IMG/VR virus record: IMGVR_UViG_3300008108_000486 | Coordinates: 1 to 56,031 of that record | Source: a virus | Reading direction: 5' to 3' (one strand) | DNA length: 56,031 bases | Shown here: piece by piece, positions 6,615-14,140 of the stretch | How positions within the stretch are numbered: position 1 is the stretch's first letter | How the letters are laid out: every line of letters begins with the position of its first letter | Notes under the pieces: model-generated | What the model saw: the letters and a program-made list of their open reading frames with translations, nothing else | Database searches by the model: none | Told to the model about the DNA's origin: nothing | Made by a program: the position numbers and the translations under genes

Positions 6615-8652
6615 TATTGGCAATTAGCTTTATCTCGCAAGCATCTGTTGTGCAATAAGCCTCGCCGATAGCATCTGCTGCTAAGCCATCATAAATACCA
6701 GAGAAGTCAATTGGGAACAACTTCATAGTTGCATCCTCATATTCTTCTTTAGTCATTTGGGTATATGGCATTTGTGGATAAGTAAAGTTGCCCATAGGTA
6801 GGAATGAAACAGTCTTTAGCTGGCCGTCATACATATGTAGAACAGTTCCTACTGAATCTGCTTCCTTCTCTGAGTCAAAAGAGATTGTTACTGAAACTGA
6901 GTTGTCAGACCAATAACGCTGTGCAGTTGCAGCAATGCTCATCTTTTCAAAGATGGTTACATCTTTCTCTGAACGCTTTGCCTTTGACTTGATTGGGAAA
7001 AAGACAACTGAAGTTGTGTCTGGAGATTCTGATGCTTGCTCTACACGATAATTAGCCATCTTGAAAAGCTGAAGCATTGGATCTGTGTTAGCAAAACGAA
7101 TAGCACGAAGGAAGTACTCTCCGCCTGGTGTCCAGTGAACTCCTGGTGATTCACCTGCAAGAATAGAAACGGTTCCAGATGGCTTAACGGTTGTGGTCTT
7201 GATTGACTCACGAATACCTAGCCACTCTGAATAAACTGTGTCGTAGTTCTTAACTACTGCATAACCTTCATCCATCCAGTCTCTGAGAACTGGTAAACCT
7301 ACAATATCTGCAAAGTTTGCAACGCCTGAGATAGAAGTTCCAATACGACGATTTCTTTGCATAATCGCGTTTGTTTCCTCCCAGTGGGTTGGAAGAAGTG
7401 TTACAGTCTTTGCATAAAGATATGCGAACTTAAGAGTGCGCTTGAAATCTTCTAGCGACTCGTGACGATTGAGATAAGTCTCAACAAGTGTGCACATCTC
7501 ATAAGACTCGAGGGACTGTTCAGCGCATGGGTTATAGCCAGCTACGCGATGATCTTTGTTATTTGGAGGATCGATTAAGCGACCATACTTGCGTGATAGG
7601 TCTAGCCAAATTACGCCGGGCTCTCCATTACGAGCAATACCTTCGACGATTGGGGAAAGATCCTGACCAACTTCTACTGCAACTGAATTGTTTGACATCC
7701 AACCCCAGCCGGGTGCAGATGCATCGTAGGAATTTCTTTCAGGAAATTTTTCTGCATTCTTCAGATTTAAAAAGTTCTCATCGTCTACTCGACCAATAAG
7801 AAGTTCAGCACTACGACGAACATTGCCAGAAACAACGCAAACGCCAATAAGGTTCCCGATATCAGCGATATCAACACGAGTAAGTTTTTCATTTTCTCTT
7901 CCATCAAATATTTTTCTAATGTAGTCGTGCAATTTTATTAACGGATCTGGTCCTGCAGCTGTTCCACCAAAAATTTTAATAGGTGCACCTGCTGGACGAA
8001 TTAGTGAGTAATCAAAATCTAGTTCTGCTTGTTCTGGTTTTAAATATGAATCAATAAGTGCTGAAGTTGAATCAACCCAACCTTCACGAGAATCTTCAAT
8101 AACAATTGTTTTTGGATTATTCGATACTGGCTTATAAATTGTAAAATCTTTATCTGCACCTTGATCATCAAAACCAACACCAACACCAAGCATTGATGCT
8201 TCCATAAGAAATGCAAATGGACGAGAAGGATCCATCTTTGTCATTTCTTTTGTGGAAACAAATGCACAGTTTTGTAGTGCTGCAGAGTTCTTCTGCTCGT
8301 TAACTAGTGGAGTTCCCATAACCCAAAGTCCGCGACCTGGTGGAGTCCACTTCAACTCAAAAAGACGCTGAAATGCTTCTTTTGCAGATGCTTGACCGCG
8401 AGCATCATTCCAAGGTAAACGGTTAGTTTTGCAGTGATCTTTTTGAATTGAGTACATGCCATTGATGACGCGCTCGCAAACATCAACCCAAGTCTCTTTA
8501 GTTCCATCTTCTTTCTTACGAGAGTAAGTGCGAAGGAAGGTTATCTCTCCTACTGAGTTACCTGCTGCATCTCTATAGCCGAAAGGAGCTTGTTTAGTGC
8601 GAAAGGAAGAAACAAAATCCTCAGAAAGCTTGAATGAAAATGCAACAGACAT
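6607..8652 (-). CDS. nrdJ: Class II (B12-dependent) ribonucleotide reductase, monomeric type
   Basis: 681 residues, near the length of the monomeric Lactobacillus-type reductase. Key residues are visible: Cys129 in NCAFVST and Cys387 in MCTLVE (redox pair), the radical site NPCAE with Cys376 and Glu378, KPSGTVS in the phosphate-binding region, and the C-terminal CTTDAC pair (667, 672) for re-reduction. It converts ribonucleotides to deoxyribonucleotides with adenosylcobalamin, independent of oxygen, so the host must supply B12. GAGGAG lies 9 bases before the ATG. It heads the operon with whiB and the FmdB-like gene. Partner in nucleotide supply: the deaminase-like gene. Confidence 0.93.
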   Translation of the reverse strand: MSVAFSFKLSEDFVSSFRTKQAPFGYRDAAGNSVGEITFLRTYSRKKEDGTKETWVDVCERVINGMYSIQKDHCKTNRLPWNDARGQASAKEAFQRLFELKWTPPGRGLWVMGTPLVNEQKNSAALQNCAFVSTKEMTKMDPSRPFAFLMEASMLGVGVGFDDQGADKDFTIYKPVSNNPKTIVIEDSREGWVDSTSALIDSYLKPEQAELDFDYSLIRPAGAPIKIFGGTAAGPDPLIKLHDYIRKIFDGRENEKLTRVDIADIGNLIGVCVVSGNVRRSAELLIGRVDDENFLNLKNAEKFPERNSYDASAPGWGWMSNNSVAVEVGQDLSPIVEGIARNGEPGVIWLDLSRKYGRLIDPPNNKDHRVAGYNPCAEQSLESYEMCTLVETYLNRHESLEDFKRTLKFAYLYAKTVTLLPTHWEETNAIMQRNRRIGTSISGVANFADIVGLPVLRDWMDEGYAVVKNYDTVYSEWLGIRESIKTTTVKPSGTVSILAGESPGVHWTPGGEYFLRAIRFANTDPMLQLFKMANYRVEQASESPDTTSVVFFPIKSKAKRSEKDVTIFEKMSIAATAQRYWSDNSVSVTISFDSEKEADSVGTVLHMYDGQLKTVSFLPMGNFTYPQMPYTQMTKEEYEDATMKLFPIDFSGIYDGLAADAIGEAYCTTDACEIKLIANNV

Positions 8653-8721
8653 AGTAATACTCCTCGTGAATAAAATGCGATTAATGTACTAGGAATACCC
8701 TAGGAGACAATTCTACTAGAG

Positions 8722-8949
8722 TTAGAACAACACGCTTTCTGCGTCTGGTCCGTTTTCCTGTGGCTCTAACCTTAGTACCTTCGCCTGGGCACATTCAAGT
8801 CCTGCTATAAAGTGATTTGAAATCCCCTGAAGCTTAGAAGCCTCAACTACAACTTTAAGTTCATCATAAATCTTATGTCGTACTTCGTACTCTATTTGTG
8901 AACGAATAGTGTCGTAATTACTCCAACGGACTGCTGTATCGTCGCACAT
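8722..8949 (-). CDS. Small hypothetical protein
   Basis: 75 residues, largely predicted helical with heptad-like spacing (residues 10-60), and an acidic tail. Family not recognised. It lies between the reductase promoter region and a run of two other small unknown genes on the same strand. Confidence 0.55.
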   Translation of the reverse strand: MCDDTAVRWSNYDTIRSQIEYEVRHKIYDELKVVVEASKLQGISNHFIAGLECAQAKVLRLEPQENGPDAESVLF

Positions 8950-8958
8950 ATAGCTCTC

Positions 8959-9222
8959 CTAAATTAAATCAGATGTTGGGTGAAGTTCGTCTTTATTTGA
9001 AAAAAGTTTCTTCTTGACTTTCTTCTTTACCTCTGCTAGTTCTTGTTCTTCTCTTTTAGATTTACAAGTGTGAGTAAATCTATGTGGGTTGCAAGTGTGA
9101 ATAATTATTAAAATATCATCTTGATCACATTCGCCACAAGAAATTTTTTGAAGCATATATCCTTGAAGAACTAAGTCTTTAACTGTTTCTAGTAAACGGT
9201 CTTTGTTCTCTTCTTCAATCAT
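8959..9222 (-). CDS. Small Cys/His-rich hypothetical protein
   Basis: 87 residues. CGECDQDD and HTCNPHRFTHTC give potential zinc ligands; the C-terminal third is strongly basic (KKKVKKKLFSNK). The start overlaps the stop of the gene upstream by 8 bases, so translation is coupled. Family not recognised; a nucleic-acid-binding role is only suggested by composition. Confidence 0.55.
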   Translation of the reverse strand: MIEEENKDRLLETVKDLVLQGYMLQKISCGECDQDDILIIIHTCNPHRFTHTCKSKREEQELAEVKKKVKKKLFSNKDELHPTSDLI

Positions 9223-9439
9223 CCCAAGTACCTACCGATTCCTCGCCAGTTATGAGCATTCCTTTTGGAAAAGACAAGGCCCAACCTGCTAGACACTCTG
9301 TTGAATGAAAATATCGTACCTTGTCGATTGCTCTAGGCCAATGGAGGGTCAGGGCTCTTGCTGGAGTTAAGGTCATATGACTTGGGCACTCATCCCAAGA
9401 ACATTTGACTTCAACAGGTACAGAAGAGAATGTCGACAT
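9215..9439 (-). CDS. Small zinc-ribbon-like hypothetical protein
   Basis: 74 residues with CSWDECPSH and a later HSTECLAGWALSF, a layout of Cys pairs typical of small treble-clef proteins in actinophages. It is the first gene of a leftward run and starts 32 bases from the divergent glycosyltransferase. No ribosome binding site is seen, while a TAAGAT box lies about 10 bases upstream of the ATG, so a leaderless mRNA is likely. Confidence 0.6.
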   Translation of the reverse strand: MSTFSSVPVEVKCSWDECPSHMTLTPARALTLHWPRAIDKVRYFHSTECLAGWALSFPKGMLITGEESVGTWDD

Positions 9440-9471
9440 GTTCTTATCTTATGCTTATTGTGTATGCTTGA
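9440..9471. promoter_or_regulatory. Divergent, probably leaderless promoter pair
   Basis: Only 32 bases separate two divergent start codons. Rightward, TATGCT at 9463-9468 sits 6 bases before the second GTG (9475), the distance expected for transcription starting at the codon. A second TATGCT is at 9450-9455. Leftward, a TAAGAT box ends about 5 bases before the ATG. Neither gene has a ribosome binding site. Confidence 0.5.
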
Positions 9472-10134
9472 GTGGTGACGACACCTCATTACGATGTAGC
9501 AATAGCAACGCCTGGACACTCTGTAAAAGCTGAATATGTCAGGAGTCTTGTTAAGACATGTGCCAAATTGGATGAGTGGGGTCTGAGTTATACATGGCTA
9601 AACAAATACTCAAGCTTTGTACCTAGTGCTCGAGAACTTACTGCAACTGACACCTACAGCCATAACTGGGCAACTAATGTTATTGGTTCCGGGACCTTCA
9701 GCTGTGGAAAAATCTTCTGGATCGATTCTGACATCGAATGGGAAGTTGAGGATTTCCTAAAGCTGCTGACCTCATCTGAAAGTATTATTTCCGGGTTGTA
9801 CCAGACCTCGCCTGATGGAACCGTTGCTGTGAATCGCCTTGATGAGAAGGGTCGTCCTATGAAGGTCAATAGGGCTGAGTTCATGCTGGATGACGAGCCT
9901 GTAGAGGTCGGAGGGGTAGGATTTGGGTTTGTGGCTATGAAGCCTGAAGTCTTTGAGAAAGTGCCTAGACCTTGGTTTTTGATTGATAGGGTCAAATGGG
10001 ACGAAGTGGACTTTGAGTGCAATGTGGGTGAGGATTACTCCTTCTGCAACCATGCTAGAAAAGCTGGGTTCAAAATCATGGTTGACCCCCTAGTCAGGGT
10101 CAAGCACCATAAAGAGACTGTTTACCTGCCTTAA
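9472..10134 (+). CDS. Glycosyltransferase (GT-A fold, DxD)
   Basis: 220 residues. The N-terminal strand YDVAIATPGHSV starts a GT-A fold, and KIFWIDSDIEW holds the metal-binding DSD (85-87). ISGLYQTSP and the later GVGFGFVAMKPEVFEKVPRPWF with GEDYSFCNHARKAGFKIMVDP are the acceptor-side and ED motifs of family-2-like transferases. It would move a sugar from a nucleotide donor to a phage or host glycan or modified base. GTG start, either of two adjacent codons, without a ribosome binding site. With the propeller protein and methyltransferase it may form a scattered glycan set. Confidence 0.8.
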   Translation: MVTTPHYDVAIATPGHSVKAEYVRSLVKTCAKLDEWGLSYTWLNKYSSFVPSARELTATDTYSHNWATNVIGSGTFSCGKIFWIDSDIEWEVEDFLKLLTSSESIISGLYQTSPDGTVAVNRLDEKGRPMKVNRAEFMLDDEPVEVGGVGFGFVAMKPEVFEKVPRPWFLIDRVKWDEVDFECNVGEDYSFCNHARKAGFKIMVDPLVRVKHHKETVYLP

Positions 10135-10136
10135 AA

Positions 10137-10283
10137 ACATTACAAGACATTCCGAGACATTCCAACATTACGAGATACGATTTTGTTACCAGGTAGATCC
10201 TGCGCCTTGATATAAAAAACTCTATATAACTTAATTAAGGAATGTCAGAATGTCTTGTAATGTCTCGTAATGTCGGGGGATGT
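10137..10283. repeat. Inverted pair of iteron arrays (candidate origin/control region)
   Basis: Left array (10137-10174): four ACATTMC units at about 10-bp spacing. Right array (10239-10283): five units of the complement (GWAATGT type) at 9-10-bp spacing. The 16-base word ACATTACAAGACATTC of the left array recurs as its exact reverse complement on the right. Between them lies an AT-rich core with TATATAAC and TTAATTAA. Helically phased iterons flanking an AT-rich core are typical of replication origins or multi-site operators. No replication gene is adjacent, so the role is inference. Confidence 0.7.
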
Positions 10284-10364
10284 TGGGGATTATTTTGATT
10301 ATTTTATTATCGATTATGGTATATTAGTGCCTATTCTGGATTTTTGGCTTTTAGGGGGGTAAAA

Positions 10365-10487
10365 ATGGGGTCCAAGAAAAAAGTGCAGGAAAGTGGATAT
10401 TTAAACATGCGGTCAAAAAATATAAGATTTTTGAAGGATATAGCTTTACCGCATAATTATAAAATTATATACTATGTATTGTATTAG
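10365..10487 (+). CDS. Possible 40-residue basic micro-protein
   Basis: An ATG directly after an element-X copy (GGGGTAAAAA at 10356-10365) opens 40 codons beginning MGSKKKVQESGYLNM. The product is basic with a hydrophobic Tyr-rich end. The start context matches several better-supported genes, but composition is AT-rich and no homology is known, so it may be chance. The rest of 10284-10606 has no gene; it holds AT-rich sequence and tandem TATAATCTA-like repeats at 10558-10582. Confidence 0.25.
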   Translation: MGSKKKVQESGYLNMRSKNIRFLKDIALPHNYKIIYYVLY

Positions 10488-10606
10488 TATCTATGTTTTT
10501 GTATCGCGTGTGTGCGTGCGCTACGGACCTGGCAAAAACTATAGTCACTAATATGAGCTATAATCTATAGTCTATAATCTAGGAGAAAATAAGCGTAAAC
10601 TATCCC

Positions 10607-10635
10607 TTGACTATTGATTATCGAGGGTATAGATT
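10607..10635 (+). promoter_or_regulatory. Sigma-70-like promoter
   Basis: TTGACT (10607-10612), 17-bp spacer, TAGATT (10630-10635). It lies 20 bases before the start of the first gene of the small-gene operon 10656-12466. Confidence 0.6.
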
Positions 10636-10655
10636 ATTCTCAAAGAAGGAGCGAC

Positions 10656-10835
10656 ATGAGTGATAAAAAGTTAGCTGAGATTTCTCAGGACTTAGACAAG
10701 GTTGAGTTTCGCATTAAGAAAATGGGAGATGAGATCAAAGCTTTGAGGTTGTTGGTTGAGAAAGAAGCCAAGGACATCAAAGAGATTCTGTCGATTCTAA
10801 AATTCCGAGAGGAGTTAGATAGTGCAGGAAAGTAA
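10656..10835 (+). CDS. Small coiled-coil protein
   Basis: 59 residues starting MSDKKLAEI; this ATG follows AAGGAG at the right distance, while the longer frame from 10614 overlaps the promoter. Nearly the whole chain is a charged heptad pattern (EISQDLDKVEFRIKKMGDEI), so a coiled-coil dimer is likely. First gene of a tightly packed operon. Function unknown. Confidence 0.6.
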   Translation: MSDKKLAEISQDLDKVEFRIKKMGDEIKALRLLVEKEAKDIKEILSILKFREELDSAGK

Positions 10836-11085
10836 ACCAAGTCTCAAGTTAGTTACTGAGATGAGTAACGAAGAAGTCGAAGATGCAGTTGAGTTCAACA
10901 TGATTGAGACTGCTGCACTTGGATTATTGAAACGGTGGTTTCCTAAAACGGTTCCAACCGATATCGAGAAGTGGTCAGAGATTGCTTATGAGGATGCTCA
11001 TGCTGCTTTGACTGCTTTAAGTGAAGCAGGGTATCAACTAAAGATCGAAAGGACAGAAGAGACAAATGACACTGACAGTATTTGA
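10822..11085 (+). CDS. Small acidic hypothetical protein
   Basis: 87 residues from GTG, with GAGGAG 7 bases upstream, overlapping the previous gene by 14 bases. Mixed helix; residues 30-75 contain LLKRWFPKTVPTDIEKWSEIAYEDAHAALTAL. Family not recognised. It overlaps the next gene by 20 bases, consistent with coupled translation. Confidence 0.55.
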   Translation: MQESKPSLKLVTEMSNEEVEDAVEFNMIETAALGLLKRWFPKTVPTDIEKWSEIAYEDAHAALTALSEAGYQLKIERTEETNDTDSI

Positions 11086-11287
11086 TTTAGCTTTGATTGG
11101 AGCAACAACTGGGTTAACCAGTTTCTTCTCATTTCTTAGCGCAATGATCTACATGAAAGTTCGTGACACCAGACGAAAAAGAATCGTCATGGAAGAGATG
11201 CTTGAGCAAATGCATGACCAAGCAAAAACACATCAAGAGTTCGAAGAGATTGTCGAACGCTTTAGAAAGAATCAAGGAGGCGAGTAG
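11066..11287 (+). CDS. Small single-span membrane protein
   Basis: 73 residues. Residues about 6-30 are one hydrophobic helix (LALIGATTGLTSFFSFLSAMIYM), followed by an arginine-rich stop-transfer and a charged helical tail (about 35-70) likely to be a cytoplasmic coiled coil. It overlaps genes on both sides. Topology resembles small phage accessory membrane proteins; no specific function is claimed. Confidence 0.6.
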   Translation: MTLTVFDLALIGATTGLTSFFSFLSAMIYMKVRDTRRKRIVMEEMLEQMHDQAKTHQEFEEIVERFRKNQGGE

Positions 11288-11811
11288 TGAGTAATCCAGC
11301 CTTAGATGCTTTAGCTGCTATGGGAGTCGATGTTCAAAAAATCGATATCTTAGATAACAGCAAAAGTAATAATAGAAGCGTAGACAGGAGAATCTGTATC
11401 TGTGGGCATTCAGTCGACAGACACAAAGACCCAAACACTCCTTGGCCATATACGCCAATTCTAAAAACAGGTAATCCAGATAATCCATTTATCTGCCAAC
11501 CCAATGCGATGACTTGTAACTGTAAAAAAGTCATACCAGTTCTGTTGGTCTCTAACCCAAAGTACTTCTTGAAAAAGACAGAAGGTCATGGGGAACTTCA
11601 TGCTTTGACTAGAGGTATTCGAGGTCTAGCCAAGGTCGAAGGTCATACAATGGAATGGCTAATAGATCCTCAATGCCGACTTTGTGGTTGCACTGGAGCA
11701 GCAGAACGAATTGTTCCAGCATCTTTCACTGCCAGTGGAGAACTTAAAAAGTCACAAGGTTCTGATGGCTACGACGCTTTCATTTGTGAAAAGTGTAGGA
11801 TGACACAATGA
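11287..11811 (+). CDS. Hypothetical protein with two zinc-finger-like modules
   Basis: 174 residues from GTG, overlapping the previous stop by one base. RRICICGHSVDRHKD (about 34-48) with CQPNAMTCNCKK forms one Cys/His cluster; CRLCGCTGAAER and CEKCRM near the C-terminus form a second. The CxCGHxxxxH pattern recurs in actinophage proteins of unknown role. Nucleic-acid binding is plausible from the ligands. Confidence 0.6.
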   Translation: MSNPALDALAAMGVDVQKIDILDNSKSNNRSVDRRICICGHSVDRHKDPNTPWPYTPILKTGNPDNPFICQPNAMTCNCKKVIPVLLVSNPKYFLKKTEGHGELHALTRGIRGLAKVEGHTMEWLIDPQCRLCGCTGAAERIVPASFTASGELKKSQGSDGYDAFICEKCRMTQ

Positions 11812-12134
11812 GCGAATTAGATAAAACATTTCAAGAGACCATTTTCAACACTTTGGCTACCTTGCTTGCTCAAAACAAATTCGACAGTGATACGCAACTA
11901 GATATCTACTTGGCAATGAAACAAGCTGCCTTAGATATGCAGGAAGCAAAAGCTGATCAGATTAGAGCAAAGATTTCAGAGTGGGACTCAATGTATGGAG
12001 GAGCAGATAACAGTCTTTACACCCTAGGACTTCGTCATGCTTTAGATATAATAACTAATGAAGTTGCAACTGACCTCAATGGTTATGACGGTGAGAAGTA
12101 CCAAAAGGAAGAGACGGATGGATTTTCGATTTAA
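11808..12134 (+). CDS. Helical hypothetical protein
   Basis: 108 residues, overlapping the previous gene by 4 bases (ATGA). Strongly helical with amphipathic runs. LYTLGLRHALDIITNEV near residue 73 resembles the short helical ends of several phage proteins, but no family can be named. Part of the 10656-12466 operon. Confidence 0.55.
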   Translation: MSELDKTFQETIFNTLATLLAQNKFDSDTQLDIYLAMKQAALDMQEAKADQIRAKISEWDSMYGGADNSLYTLGLRHALDIITNEVATDLNGYDGEKYQKEETDGFSI

Positions 12135-12261
12135 GAAAACTGCAGAGGAGCTAAGACGACTTTTGGAATTACGAAGGTCGTCTGCTTCTCGTCCTATCGA
12201 CTCAAAAAAGAATTACAAAAGAAAATCTAAACATCCAAAGAGGGAACTCGATGAGCAGTAA
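12118..12261 (+). CDS. Small highly basic protein
   Basis: 47 residues starting MDFRFKK, with AAGGAAGAG just upstream, inside the end of the previous gene. Almost every third residue is Lys or Arg; ELRRLLELRRSSASR suggests a nucleic-acid-binding helix. It overlaps the next start by 11 bases. Family unknown. Confidence 0.5.
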   Translation: MDFRFKKTAEELRRLLELRRSSASRPIDSKKNYKRKSKHPKRELDEQ

Positions 12262-12466
12262 ATCTGTCAAAGTAGAAATCGTAGAAAGAACCTATGAAGG
12301 TGAGTTCACTACTTGGGAAGCAACGCTTTGGTATCTTGATGAAATCATTTGCGAATGCACTGGACCGACTTTCTATGGAGTCCTAGATTGCGTGATGGAA
12401 ACTTTGGAAAATGAAGGAACTCCAGTCGATCTTGATTGGTTACGACAAGACTCAAATAAAAACTAA
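12251..12466 (+). CDS. Small acidic hypothetical protein
   Basis: 71 residues with a probable beta-alpha fold (VKVEIVERTYEGEF, then TTWEATLWYLDEIICECTG). Last gene of the operon that starts at 10656; the sequence after it is non-coding and carries a promoter. Family not recognised. Confidence 0.55.
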   Translation: MSSKSVKVEIVERTYEGEFTTWEATLWYLDEIICECTGPTFYGVLDCVMETLENEGTPVDLDWLRQDSNKN

Positions 12467-12494
12467 TTTCAGAAGCACTTTTTTGGTCATACTT

Positions 12495-12525
12495 TTGACC
12501 TAGTTCGTACAACTTTCTCTATAAT
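12495..12525 (+). promoter_or_regulatory. Probable promoter in the 12467-12697 gap
   Basis: TATAAT (12520-12525) with TTGACC 19 bp upstream, a long spacer. The 230-base gap holds no gene; it also contains two reversed element-X cores (12623-12635 and 12670-12680). Confidence 0.45.
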
Positions 12526-12697
12526 GAAACATCATTAAAAAGTCCTTATTTCACGCTTATTTTCATAATTTTGTTTATGAAAGTCTTAAACCGTCATGTT
12601 GTCAAACAACTTTCCCAAAAATTTTTTACCCCCTAACAGTCATGCCATTATATGTATCACGGGGCAAAGTTTTTTACCCCCGTAGAAACGAGTACTC

Positions 12698-12979
12698 GTG
12701 ATTAACAAAGCAGCACTAGAGTCGTATGTGCGTAACCTCGCAGGTCAAATTATTGGCGCAGTAATGATCGTCATGCAGACCAGCGGTATCGCCTCACCAC
12801 TCGAGTTCGGTACAGGTGAATGGTTGTTGGTTGCCAACGCCCTTTGGGCATCTGTCATCCCAACAGCACTTCGTTGGTTGAATAAGAAAGACCCAGCCTT
12901 TGGCCGTGTCGCCGAGGCAGCAGCTAAAGAAGCCGGGAAAAAACTGGCTGACGCAGCTGACAAAGCAAAGAAGAAATAA
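12698..12979 (+). CDS. Holin-like small membrane protein
   Basis: 93 residues from GTG. Two hydrophobic segments (about 15-30 and 42-60), then LRWLNKKDPAFGRVAEAA and a Lys/Ala-rich charged tail. The WLN.KDPAFGR ending after two spans is typical of a family of small actinophage membrane proteins often called holins. It would open the cell membrane for the muralytic enzyme, but the lysozyme-like gene is 20 kb away, so the assignment stays tentative. Confidence 0.6.
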   Translation: MINKAALESYVRNLAGQIIGAVMIVMQTSGIASPLEFGTGEWLLVANALWASVIPTALRWLNKKDPAFGRVAEAAAKEAGKKLADAADKAKKK

Positions 12980-12992
12980 TAACTTAATAGGA

Positions 12993-13023
12993 ACCCCTAG
13001 GGGGGTAAAAACTTCCTAGGGGT
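12993..13023 (+). terminator. Terminator-like hairpin with element X in its loop
   Basis: ACCCCTAGG (12993-13001) pairs with CCTAGGGGT (13015-13023). The loop contains GGGGTAAAA. It is followed by CTTTCC, a weak U-tract. A second element-X copy (13037-13046) then precedes the next gene. Confidence 0.5.
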
Positions 13024-13056
13024 CTTTCCATCCATGAGGGGTAAAAAAGTTTTCCA

Positions 13057-13989
13057 ATGACGGACATCGTGCCAACAGATTTCGACGGAGCTGAAGACAG
13101 CCCGGAAAAAACATTTCCACTTGTCGATACGCCATATGACAAACGGCCCAATCTTGAAGAACTCGGTATTATAGAGATAGAGAGAGGTGTCTGTGAGGAC
13201 ACCGTAGAAAATCGGCGAGCACTTCGCCATGCAATGCTCAAATGGGATTATGTGTATGACACAACTGGGAACGCAACTGGTCACATAGCCGCTAGGTCCA
13301 TCGAACAACAACGGGACAGAGCGATGATCAGCATCAACCAGAAGAAACAACTCTTGTTAGATCCCGGAAATATCAACTCAGATTTCTTGACGGGCCTTGA
13401 TCTCCTCCTCGATGACGATGCTTCAAAGATAGTTCCGGGTTGGGTACTTGGTGCTACGAGAGTCTGGCAAAAAGAGCAGGAAACTGGCGGACCTGTTTCC
13501 GCCCGCCGCCAACCAGCAGGTCTACCCGGAAGATGCACAATGATTAAAACGGATGGTCTTCGTTGTATGTTGTGGCACAGCGGCAGAATCAAAGACGCAG
13601 GTCTGTGCAATCTCCATCTCGGCTCCACTCGTAGAACTACAAGTTCAGTGGAACGGGCCCGGGAAAAGGTAAGTCAGATTTCCATTTACGCAGTCGATGT
13701 CCTTGAGGAACTAATGGACACCGCCCAATCCGAACCAGTCAAACTCAAAGCGGCCACAGAGATTCTTGACCGTGCTGGTGTTCGTGGCGGTATCGAACTT
13801 GGCGTTGAGGTAAATGTTAATGAACGGCCAGCGGGAGAGATTCTTAGAGAGCGGCTAGAAAGACTGAAGGCCGCAGCAGTTGAGCAAGTTATTATTTCCA
13901 CAGACAACGGCGTGGAAACGCAAGAGATTTATGAAGTTACAGATGTGACACCTAGAGAAGACGGATCGGATCCAGATGCCCGGAAATAA
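13057..13989 (+). CDS. Terminase-small-subunit-like protein
   Basis: 310 residues. The C-terminal region, DVLEELMDTAQSEPVKLKAATEILDR then AGVRGGIELGVEV, matches the helical segment shared by many phage small terminases and related DNA-recognition proteins. A central Cys/His cluster (CTMIKTDGLRC to CNLHLG, about residues 165-190) is probably a zinc knuckle. The N-terminal half is acidic. A role in recognising DNA for packaging is inference: no large subunit is adjacent or elsewhere in the window, so a different DNA-binding role is possible. Confidence 0.5.
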   Translation: MTDIVPTDFDGAEDSPEKTFPLVDTPYDKRPNLEELGIIEIERGVCEDTVENRRALRHAMLKWDYVYDTTGNATGHIAARSIEQQRDRAMISINQKKQLLLDPGNINSDFLTGLDLLLDDDASKIVPGWVLGATRVWQKEQETGGPVSARRQPAGLPGRCTMIKTDGLRCMLWHSGRIKDAGLCNLHLGSTRRTTSSVERAREKVSQISIYAVDVLEELMDTAQSEPVKLKAATEILDRAGVRGGIELGVEVNVNERPAGEILRERLERLKAAAVEQVIISTDNGVETQEIYEVTDVTPREDGSDPDARK

Positions 13990-14140
13990 CAATATCGAAC
14001 AGCTTGAGGAGCTAGCGGCCCGCCTTCAGGAAGATATAATATTAGCTAAGTCCCGTGAAGAACATGTTCGTTTAACGGCACGGGCAAATGAAGCTGCAGC
14101 TATACTCCAGGAAATGAAAACTCCAGAACAAACAATTTAA
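13976..14140 (+). CDS. Small coiled-coil protein
   Basis: 54 residues beginning MPGNNNIEQLEEL and continuing as an uninterrupted heptad-type helix (ARLQEDIILAKSREEHVRL). It overlaps the previous gene by 14 bases. The first codons are an R2 repeat copy (CCCGGAAATAACAAT at 13979), so either the repeat invaded the gene start or the coding frame is fortuitous. Confidence 0.5.
   Translation: MPGNNNIEQLEELAARLQEDIILAKSREEHVRLTARANEAAAILQEMKTPEQTI

Noticed and set aside
10137-10283. Possible CRISPR array
   Set aside because: Units are only about 10 bp apart with no spacers; an iteron layout fits, and no cas genes are present.
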